This document shows positions 1 to 4,906 of a stretch of 6,616 bases of DNA, in pieces. The position numbers and the translations under genes are program-made. The stretch is taken from the NCBI GenBank assembly GCA_017849395.1, contig JAFIHO010000296.1, positions 1 through 6,616 on the forward strand, given 5' to 3'. How positions within the stretch are numbered: the first letter of the stretch is position 1; every line of letters starts with the position of its first letter. The DNA comes from Hyphomicrobiales bacterium (lineage in GTDB: Bacteria > Pseudomonadota > Alphaproteobacteria > Micropepsales > Micropepsaceae). The notes under the pieces were generated by a model. That model worked only from the letters and a program-made list of their open reading frames with translations, made no database searches and was not told where the DNA came from.

Positions 1-930
1 CACCCCGGCGTGACCCTGGAAGGGCTTATCACCTTCATGGGGCTTGGCGACTGGTTTCGGCGCTATTACCTGCTGCCGATGGCGGGGGCGATCTGGTCCT
101 GTCCGCCCTGCGAGATGATGAATTTTCCAGCCCGCAGCCTGGTGCGCTTTTTCGCCAACCATCATCTTCTTTCGGCCAGCGGCCAGCCGCGCTGGTACAC
201 GGTGACGGGCGGATCGCAGGAATATGTGAAGCGGCTGACCGCGCCTTTTGCCCATCGCATCCGAACCGGCTGCGGCGCGTCCGCCATCACCCGCCAGAAT
301 GGTCGGGTGCAGATTCGCGACACCGACGGTCACGCCGAGACCTATGACCGGGTGGTGATGGCAAGTCATGGCGACGAGACGCTGCGGCTGCTGAAGGATG
401 CGGATGCGGCGGAAGTGAAGGCGCTTTCGGCCTTCCGCTATCAGAAGAATCGCGCGGTGCTGCACCGCGACGCCAGCTTCATGCCCCGGCGCAAACGCTG
501 CTGGGCCAGTTGGGTCTATACCTCGGACGGCGATTTCCTGCATCCCAGCATCACCGTGACCTACTGGATGAACCGGCTGCAGGGCATCGACAACCGCCAT
601 CCCCTGTTCGTCAGCCTCAACCCCCGGCGCGACATTCCGGACCATCTGGTGTTCGACGAAGCGGAATTCGATCATCCGGTGTTCGACACGGCTGCCATCG
701 CCGCGCAGCCCGCGATCGCGGCATTGCAGGGAACGCGCAACACCTGGTTCGCTGGCGCGCATCTGGGCTACGGCTTTCATGAGGACGGCCTGGCCAGCGC
801 GGTGCGCGTCGCCGCAGCAATGGGCGCGGTCATTCCCTGGGCCGTTCACGATGCGGCGCAGCAAAAAACACGTCCCGCGCAACAGCGGCCAGCCATGGGC
901 GCGGTGCCCGCCACGGCGGATTTGTTTTGA
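1..930 (+). CDS. FAD-dependent amine-oxidase-type oxidoreductase, C-terminal part (5' truncated)
   Basis: The reading frame is open from base 1 (His-Pro-Gly-Val...) and stops with TGA at 928-930. The visible 309 residues are the back part of a flavoprotein usually about 420-450 aa long. The N-terminal Rossmann nucleotide-binding motif (GxGxxG) must lie upstream of the window. The GTG at position 10 falls inside the protein and is probably not the start. The best family signal is near the C-terminus: a glycine-rich segment TWFAGAHLGYGFHEDGL (about residues 249-265), which in amine-oxidase-fold flavoproteins closes over the FAD. It matches the group annotated 'NAD/FAD-binding protein' that often sits next to cyclopropane-fatty-acid synthase genes. 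The cfa-like gene follows after 51 bp on the same strand, so an operon is likely. The substrate is unknown; an oxidation or desaturation of a lipid acyl chain is inferred from context only. The last ~30 residues are Gln/Ala/Pro-rich and look like a non-conserved tail. Confidence 0.8.
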   Translation, partial: HPGVTLEGLITFMGLGDWFRRYYLLPMAGAIWSCPPCEMMNFPARSLVRFFANHHLLSASGQPRWYTVTGGSQEYVKRLTAPFAHRIRTGCGASAITRQNGRVQIRDTDGHAETYDRVVMASHGDETLRLLKDADAAEVKALSAFRYQKNRAVLHRDASFMPRRKRCWASWVYTSDGDFLHPSITVTYWMNRLQGIDNRHPLFVSLNPRRDIPDHLVFDEAEFDHPVFDTAAIAAQPAIAALQGTRNTWFAGAHLGYGFHEDGLASAVRVAAAMGAVIPWAVHDAAQQKTRPAQQRPAMGAVPATADLF

Positions 931-970
931 GGTGGCGCATGGGGTTAGGCTTGGGGATTACGAGACGTTC

Positions 971-976
971 AGGAAA
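971..976 (+). promoter_or_regulatory. Ribosome binding site of the cfa-like gene
   Basis: AGGAAA lies 5 nt before the ATG at 982. It fixes the start of the methyltransferase. No separate promoter is evident in the 51-bp gap after the flavoprotein stop codon, which fits co-transcription. Confidence 0.6.
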
Positions 977-981
977 TTCGC

Positions 982-2148
982 ATGTCCATCATCCCTGCCT
1001 CCTTTGTCGAGAAATCCTGGCGCAAGGCGATTGCCCGGCTTGAATATGGCACGCTCGAATTCGTTGCCCCCAACGGGGAGGTGACGATTGCCAGGGGTGC
1101 GCAGCCGGGGCCGCAGGCGCGCTTCAAGATCAACGATTGGGATGTGCTGCGCCGGATCATGGCGCGCGGCGATATCGGTCTGGGCGAGGAATATATCGCC
1201 GGAAGCTGGGAGACCGACAATGTCGAGAATCTGGTCAGCCTGTTCCTGCTGAACATCGATCATTTCGAGGATTTCTCGGACGGCAATTTCCTCAACCGCA
1301 TCGGCTTCGTGATCCACAACGCGCTGGTGCGGCGCAATTCGGTCGCGGGCGCGGCGCGCAACATCAAGGACCATTACGATGTCGGCAACGACTTCTATTC
1401 GCTGTGGCTCGATCCCAGCATGACCTATTCCTCAGCGCTTTATGCCGGGACAGACGAACTGTATCGCGCCCAGCAGAACAAGTATGAGCGCATCCTCTCC
1501 AAGTTCGAAAGGCCCAGGGCCTCGGTGCTGGAGATCGGCTGCGGCTGGGGCGGCTTTGCCGAGCGCGCGGCGGCGGACGCGCACAGGGTTACGGGTCTCA
1601 CCATTTCACCCGCACAACATGCCTTCGCCACCAACAGGCTGAAGGACAGCGCGGAAATCCGTCTGGAGGATTACCGCAAATGCAAGGGGCAGTTCGACAA
1701 CATCGTCTCCATCGAGATGTTCGAGGCGGTGGGCGAGCATTATTGGCCGGCCTATTTCGCCACGGTCGCCGAGCGGCTGAAGCGCGGCGGCCGCGCGGTT
1801 ATCCAGACGATCACCATCCGCGATGAATTGTTCAGCGGTTACCGCACCCGCAGCGACTTCGTGCGCCATTATGTTTTTCCGGGCGGGATGCTGCCCAGCC
1901 TGGCGCGTTTCCGGGAGGAGGCGGAGAAGGCGGGACTGAAATTCGTCGATGCGTTCGGCTTCGGCAAGGATTATGCCCGCACCCTGCGCGAATGGCTGGT
2001 GCGGATGCAGGCCCAGGAAAGCGCGATCAAGGCGCTGGGCCATGACCAGCAATTCCTGCGCAACTGGGAATTCTATCTGGGGATCTGCGCCGCGACCTTT
2101 GCCGTATCGCGGACCGATGTGGTGCAGGTGGAGCTGGCGCGGGCCTGA
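982..2148 (+). CDS. cfa: Cyclopropane-fatty-acyl-phospholipid synthase family SAM-dependent methyltransferase
   Basis: A 388-aa protein, full length for the Cfa family. Members transfer a methyl or methylene group from S-adenosylmethionine to the double bond of unsaturated acyl chains in membrane phospholipids, acting at the cytoplasmic face of the membrane. Visible signals in order: an N-terminal domain (about 1-120); the family block HYDVGNDFYSLWLDP (131-145); SAM motif I VLEIGCGWGG (182-191); IEMFEAVGEHYW (244-255) with the conserved Glu248; HYVFPGGMLPS (296-306); and DYARTLREW (330-338) with Tyr331, equivalent to E. coli Tyr317. The Cys and His that help bind bicarbonate in E. coli Cfa (Cys139, His266) appear here as Ser151 and Gln275, so this is a divergent subclade whose product may not be a cyclopropane. 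The gene symbol is given at family level only. It follows a flavoprotein gene, and its last 76 bp overlap the convergent luxR-type gene. Confidence 0.88.
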   Translation: MSIIPASFVEKSWRKAIARLEYGTLEFVAPNGEVTIARGAQPGPQARFKINDWDVLRRIMARGDIGLGEEYIAGSWETDNVENLVSLFLLNIDHFEDFSDGNFLNRIGFVIHNALVRRNSVAGAARNIKDHYDVGNDFYSLWLDPSMTYSSALYAGTDELYRAQQNKYERILSKFERPRASVLEIGCGWGGFAERAAADAHRVTGLTISPAQHAFATNRLKDSAEIRLEDYRKCKGQFDNIVSIEMFEAVGEHYWPAYFATVAERLKRGGRAVIQTITIRDELFSGYRTRSDFVRHYVFPGGMLPSLARFREEAEKAGLKFVDAFGFGKDYARTLREWLVRMQAQESAIKALGHDQQFLRNWEFYLGICAATFAVSRTDVVQVELARA

Positions 2149-2960
2149 GGCGCGCCTGCCGCCATCACATCGGCGAAGCTGAGCCGCGCGTCGAACAAGG
2201 ATCGCACCACAAGCTGGATGCGGGTGGAGACGCCGAAGCGGCGTTTGGCGTCCTCGATATGCTTGTGCACGGTGGATTCGCTGATGCCCAGCAGGCGCCC
2301 GATTTCCCAGTCGCTCTTGCCCTGGGCCACCAGCACCACACAGTCGCGCTGGCGCGGGGTCAGGCGCGGGGAGCTGCGGCGAACGGGATCGGGTGTGAGG
2401 GCGAAGTGGCGCAGACGCTCGGCGGCGTCGAAAGCCTGCGCGCCGATGTAATGCGCCGCCGCCAGCGATTCCAGCGGCAGGGGCGTGCCGTTGCGCATCA
2501 GGAAGGAACAAAGGCCCGCGAAACGGCTGTAGCTGCCCGCCTCGTTGGCCGGGCGCGGCCGGTGAATGGGAATACTGACCGCCGCGCCCACACCCGCCGC
2601 CACCGCTTCGCTGAGATATTCCTGCTGCGCATCGGTGAGCGTGGTCAGGCGGGGAATGTCGGACCACAGAAAGGGCGCATAGGAAAGCGCACCCGCCGCC
2701 AGCACCGCATCGCCGTCCGTGGCGCGCGGCCGGTGCCAGAGGGGCGGCAGGTCGGCAAGCCAGATGATCCCCTCCGGTCCCTGCAGCATCACATAGTCAA
2801 AGCCCAGCGCCCAGACTGCTTCCAGCAGGTTGGCGCGCAGTTGCGGCAGATCGGTCCCGCTGCGGGCGTTGCGGCTGAAATCCTGCACGACGCGCGTGCG
2901 GCCGGCTGCACGGGCAAGCCCGTCATCGTCCGGCCGCAAGCGATCGTGCGGTTCGCTCAC
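2073..2960 (-). CDS. LuxR-family transcriptional regulator with divergent autoinducer domain (downstream of luxI)
   Basis: A 295-aa protein. The C-terminal LuxR helix-turn-helix is clear (about 199-250): LTPRQRDCVVLVAQGKSDWE, followed by LGISESTVHKH and FGVSTR. It should bind DNA near target promoters. The N-terminal half (about 35-190) resembles the autoinducer-binding fold but is divergent. Counting back from the conserved Trp99 (TraR Trp85), Asp84 matches TraR Asp70, but the positions of TraR Trp57, Tyr61 and Pro71 hold Leu71, Trp75 and Ala85. In the HTH, the usually invariant Glu and Leu are Gln204 and Val208, while Gly214 is kept. The start is GTG at 2960-2958, sharing its first G with the luxI TAG stop (TAGTG), with only a weak Shine-Dalgarno, so translational coupling to luxI is likely. 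There are about 35 residues beyond Ser261, and residues 271-295 are read antisense to the end of cfa. Ligand-independent action or a non-AHL ligand is possible. Confidence 0.85.
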   Translation of the reverse strand: MSEPHDRLRPDDDGLARAAGRTRVVQDFSRNARSGTDLPQLRANLLEAVWALGFDYVMLQGPEGIIWLADLPPLWHRPRATDGDAVLAAGALSYAPFLWSDIPRLTTLTDAQQEYLSEAVAAGVGAAVSIPIHRPRPANEAGSYSRFAGLCSFLMRNGTPLPLESLAAAHYIGAQAFDAAERLRHFALTPDPVRRSSPRLTPRQRDCVVLVAQGKSDWEIGRLLGISESTVHKHIEDAKRRFGVSTRIQLVVRSLFDARLSFADVMAAGAPQARASSTCTTSVRDTAKVAAQIPR

Positions 2961-3631
2961 TATTCCGCCGCGACGTGGAGCGGGGTGGCGGCGGGAATGC
3001 GATAGGTTGCGTTGTCCCCCGCACTGGTGCCCAGGTAGCGCACGATGCTGTCATGCAGGTGGAAATAGTCCCGGACGTTGGACAGCGAGGTTTCGTCGGT
3101 GATGAAGCAGACCGGCGCCTGGCGCTCCTCGTCCATCTTCTTGGGCAGGCCCAGCGGCTTCACCTGAACGCCCGCCATCAGGCAGTGATACAGCGTATGC
3201 AGGGGCGTCAGCAGGGTCAGCTTCTCGATCCCCGCGCGGTAGCTGAATTCCATCAGCCCCACCAGCAACAGGCGCATGCCCTGCAACTGCCGGTCGCGCG
3301 GCAGCAGCGGGTCGGTGCCGGTGCGGTTCAGTTCATAGGTCCGCGGCCCCACCTGGCGGCCCTTCTGCTCGCACATGTCGGTAAACACCTCGGAGAACAG
3401 GTGCGGACCGGTGGTGGGCAGCAGGCGGTGACTGCCTGTCACTTCGCCATTTTCGCGCAGCAACAGATAGATAGCGTCGTCATTATCGAACTGGTCGATT
3501 TCCCGGCCATCGGGCCTGCGCAGCCCTTCCCACTTCATGTGTTCGACGAAAAGCCGGTGACGCAGGCGATACATCTGTTCCAGTGCATCGCCGTAAAGAT
3601 GGCGGTTCTCCCGCGTGACGACTTCCAACAT
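2960..3631 (-). CDS. LuxI-family acyl-homoserine-lactone synthase
   Basis: A 223-aa protein from the ATG at 3631-3629. LuxI enzymes make an acyl-homoserine lactone from SAM and an acyl-ACP or acyl-CoA in the cytoplasm. The family's near-invariant residues are present at classical positions: Arg24, Phe28, Trp34 (RLRHRLFVEHMKW), Asp46 and Asp49 (IDQFDND), Arg69 (GSHRLLPT), and Glu100 and Arg103 (YELNRTGTD). The usual Ser between the last two is Asn102. The frame extends upstream to a GTG at 3697 (245 aa), with other ATGs at 3673 and 3643. The 3631 ATG is preferred because GGAG lies 6 nt upstream of it and because it places the invariant Arg at 24 as in LuxI/TraI. The gene lies between two luxR-type genes on the same strand; its TAG stop overlaps the next start. 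The acyl substrate cannot be read from the sequence, and a C-terminus of about 20 extra residues is a minor oddity. Confidence 0.9.
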   Translation of the reverse strand: MLEVVTRENRHLYGDALEQMYRLRHRLFVEHMKWEGLRRPDGREIDQFDNDDAIYLLLRENGEVTGSHRLLPTTGPHLFSEVFTDMCEQKGRQVGPRTYELNRTGTDPLLPRDRQLQGMRLLLVGLMEFSYRAGIEKLTLLTPLHTLYHCLMAGVQVKPLGLPKKMDEERQAPVCFITDETSLSNVRDYFHLHDSIVRYLGTSAGDNATYRIPAATPLHVAAE

Positions 3632-3637
3632 TACCCG

Positions 3638-3641
3638 CTCC
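3638..3641 (-). promoter_or_regulatory. Ribosome binding site that decides the luxI start
   Basis: On the minus strand GGAG is followed by six bases (CGGGTA) and then ATG at 3631-3629. None of the three longer in-frame starts (3697, 3673, 3643) has an equally good site, so the 223-aa form is favoured. Confidence 0.7.
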
Positions 3642-3642
3642 A

Positions 3643-3658
3643 TTAAAAATTTCTTAAC
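3643..3658 (+). promoter_or_regulatory. Candidate CtrA-type binding site upstream of luxI
   Basis: TTAA-AAATTTC-TTAAC, an exact match to the alphaproteobacterial CtrA consensus TTAA-N7-TTAA(C). It sits 12-27 bp upstream of the luxI ATG at 3631, just upstream of the Shine-Dalgarno. So close to the start codon, a bound factor would more easily repress or overlap a -10 region than activate from -35. A second site at 3673-3687 (TCAA-N7-TTAA, one mismatch) begins exactly 30 bp away, about three helical turns. Confidence 0.45.
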
Positions 3659-3672
3659 GCCCAAGGTAAACA

Positions 3673-3687
3673 TCAATGGATCGTTAA
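3673..3687 (+). promoter_or_regulatory. Second, one-mismatch CtrA-type site
   Basis: TCAA-TGGATCG-TTAA matches seven of eight fixed positions of TTAA-N7-TTAA. On the luxI strand it reads TTAA-CGATCCA-TTGA. Its register with the perfect site 30 bp closer to luxI suggests a tandem arrangement. Confidence 0.3.
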
Positions 3688-3698
3688 GATATTTCACC

Positions 3699-3715
3699 CC
3701 CCCGGTTTACGGGGG
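3699..3715. repeat. GC-rich inverted repeat (hairpin) in the luxI upstream region
   Basis: CCCCCG-GTTTA-CGGGGG: a perfect 6-bp G/C stem with a 5-base loop, flanked by two extra C residues at 3697-3698. No T-tract follows on either strand, so it is not a typical intrinsic terminator. It may be an operator, an mRNA structure in a long luxI leader, or a rho-independent-like stop after the upstream luxR gene. Confidence 0.45.
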
Positions 3716-3739
3716 ATGTGGAGGCCCCACGCCCCGGAT

Positions 3740-3772
3740 ACTGTTAACCAGTTTTTCTGCTATGGTTAACCA
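3740..3772. repeat. Paired GTTAAC palindromes, 22 bp apart
   Basis: ACTG-TTAAC-CAGT (3740-3752) and the perfect 10-bp palindrome TGGTTAACCA (3763-3772) share the core GTTAAC, whose copies start at 3743 and 3765, about two helical turns apart. Together they also form an 8-bp inverted repeat, GTTAACCA (3743-3750) and TGGTTAAC (3763-3770), with a 12-bp spacer. On the minus strand the second copy contains TTAACCAT, a half-site form reported for CtrA. The pair abuts the stop codon of the upstream luxR gene and could be an operator for luxI or, less likely, a weak terminator (no T-tract). Confidence 0.5.
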
Positions 3773-4492
3773 CTATTGAAGGATTTGGCGGGTCAGCATC
3801 GCAACCGCGACGGCCTGGGCACGGGTGGTCGCGTTCAGTTTGGTAATGGCGTTCTGGACATATTCGTGCGCCGTTTGCTCGGAAATATTGAGAATCTGGG
3901 AGATTTCCCAGTCTGTCTTGCCGGAAGCCACCCAGGACAGGCATTCCCGCTCCCGGGGCGTCAGCTTGGATACTTTAGGTATCGGCGGGTTTCGCATTCG
4001 GAACCTTGAAAATTTGGCGTGGAAATAGATTGCCGCCATGTGCAGGGCGGCCTCATCGCGTTTATCCAGTTCATAATGCTCTGCCGCGACAGTGACGCCG
4101 ATCATGGCGCCATCGGTGCCGTAAATGGGCAGCGCGAAGCCGTCATTCATTCCAAATTCTGTTGCTTCATCAAGAACTTGCAAGGCAACCGGTCCTGCTC
4201 CGGCCCGCACATCGCTCCAGCGGAAAGGCTCGCTGGTCGTGCCCATGTGCCGGATCAGCGGATCGACCAGCTGGTAACGCTGGTCGGCGAATCGCTTCAG
4301 CCAGCCTTCCGGCCAGGTGACGCCCCATACTCTGTCCTTGCGGTAGACATGGGGATTGGAGGGATCGCCGATGCAATAGCCGGAGAAGCCGTATTTCGAG
4401 ATGAGAAGCTGAAAGGAATTGAGCAGTGACGAGGTGTCTGTCTGCCTGTCCAGGTCCTCGATGAATTCGAAGGCGGCGTCAGTAAGCAACAT
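3773..4492 (-). CDS. LuxR-family quorum-sensing regulator with intact autoinducer-binding domain
   Basis: A 239-aa protein of classical LuxR/TraR length. The N-terminal ligand domain (about 5-165) keeps the AHL-pocket residues with exact TraR spacing: Trp64 (W57), Phe68 at the Tyr61 position, Asp77-Pro78 (D70-P71) and Trp92 (W85), followed by the conserved Gly118 before LPI. The C-terminal HTH (about 176-230) reads LTPRERECLSWVASGKTDWE, then LNISEQTAHEY, with the invariant Glu181, Leu185 and Gly191. It should be the cytoplasmic AHL receptor for the product of the luxI-type gene that follows after 141 bp on the same strand. Start: ATG at 4492-4490, with GGGGTG about 12 nt upstream. Base composition is lower in G+C than its neighbours (several 60-base lines are near 47-48%), hinting at separate ancestry. 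No lux box was found upstream, so autoregulation is not evident. Confidence 0.92.
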   Translation of the reverse strand: MLLTDAAFEFIEDLDRQTDTSSLLNSFQLLISKYGFSGYCIGDPSNPHVYRKDRVWGVTWPEGWLKRFADQRYQLVDPLIRHMGTTSEPFRWSDVRAGAGPVALQVLDEATEFGMNDGFALPIYGTDGAMIGVTVAAEHYELDKRDEAALHMAAIYFHAKFSRFRMRNPPIPKVSKLTPRERECLSWVASGKTDWEISQILNISEQTAHEYVQNAITKLNATTRAQAVAVAMLTRQILQ

Positions 4493-4906
4493 AACTGCAA
4501 ATCACCCCAAAACGTCTTTTACCATCGGTTCGCGTGGTACGGAATCGTGCTTGCCGCTGGGCGCGGCTGTTAAAGGCTTTAAATCAAGGCTTGCACGCTC
4601 GTCCGGCAAACCCAAGCACCGCTGTTAAATTTGATTAAGAGCGCGAGGCTTGTCGGGAAAAAGTTCCCTCCTGCTCCCCTGGGCTGCGGGACACGATGTC
4701 GCCCGTCCCCACGAAATAGAACGAAACCGCGGACACAAAGTGCCAGCGGCGGCACGCATAAAGCCTGTTTCCCGCAGGAAATTTACGGCACTCGCGGCAC
4801 AGGCTTCCGTGCCGGAAATGCACGCGTCGCGCCATAAAAAAGCACTGTTTTGCAATTTCAAATCCTTTAGAGAGGGGCCCGCAGGGACCAAGAAGGGCTG
4901 TTTCAA
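4493..4906. promoter_or_regulatory. Divergent intergenic region between luxR-type gene and cytochrome c gene
   Basis: 414 bp with no convincing gene; overlapping open frames on both strands here have no recognisable protein features. It must contain the promoters of the luxR-type gene (leftward) and the cytochrome gene (rightward), but no clear -35/-10 pair stands out. Seen inside: a 9-bp direct repeat GCTGTTAAA at 4566-4574 and 4621-4629; a palindrome TTAAAG-G-CTTTAA at 4570-4582; a TTAA-N6-TTAA pair at 4625-4638, one base short of the CtrA spacing; one GAATC (a GANTC methylation-type site) at 4542; and five copies of GGCAC/GTGCC between 4740 and 4813. Confidence 0.6.
4566..4629 (+). repeat. 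Direct repeat GCTGTTAAA upstream of the luxR-type gene
   Basis: Two exact 9-base copies at 4566-4574 and 4621-4629, 55 bp apart. The core CTGTTAA recurs once more upstream of luxI at 3741-3747. The first copy runs into the TTAAAG-G-CTTTAA palindrome (4570-4582). They lie about 75 and 130 bp upstream of the luxR-type start codon and may be operator elements shared by the lux genes. Confidence 0.4.

Larger units (their letters stand above)
3632..3772 (-). promoter_or_regulatory. luxI upstream regulatory region
   Basis: A 141-bp gap between the stop of the upstream luxR-type gene and the luxI ATG. It is visibly richer in A/T than its surroundings except for a G/C hairpin in the middle. It holds, from luxI outward, a CtrA-type site (3643-3658), a one-mismatch CtrA-type site (3673-3687), a GC hairpin (3699-3715) and two GTTAAC palindromes (around 3740-3752 and 3763-3772). 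I found no NNCTG-N10-CAGNN lux box and no convincing sigma-70 -35/-10 pair. Confidence 0.6.

Noticed and set aside
1606..2667. 353-codon open frame on the minus strand across cfa and the luxR-type gene
   Set aside because: It is a frame-shifted shadow: the cfa plus-strand frame and the LuxR minus-strand frame both show clear family motifs here, while this frame gives only low-complexity Arg/Ala/Pro-rich sequence.
2259..3646. Long plus-strand open frames (2259-3005 and 2975-3646) opposite the luxR and luxI genes
   Set aside because: They contain no recognisable domain, have no good ribosome binding sites, and mirror the strongly supported minus-strand genes.
3672..3677. TTGATG on the minus strand as a luxI -35 box
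   Set aside because: No reasonable -10 hexamer lies 16-18 bp downstream (GAAATT at 17 bp is a poor match).
3969..3983. GATAC-TTTAG-GTATC inverted repeat
   Set aside because: The arms are only 5 bp and lie inside the linker coding region of the luxR-type gene; expected by chance.
4553..4567. GCCGC-TGGGC-GCGGC inverted repeat
   Set aside because: A short G/C-only dyad, common by chance at this base composition, with no supporting context.
4625..4638. TTAA-ATTTGA-TTAA as a third CtrA site
   Set aside because: The spacer is 6 bp instead of 7, which puts the half-sites out of register; noted only as part of the TTAA cluster.
4751..4764. GGCAC-N5-AAGC as a possible sigma-54 promoter
   Set aside because: The GG and GC dinucleotides are correctly spaced, but the TT before GC is AA and the base before GG is C, too far from TGGCAC-N5-TTGC.
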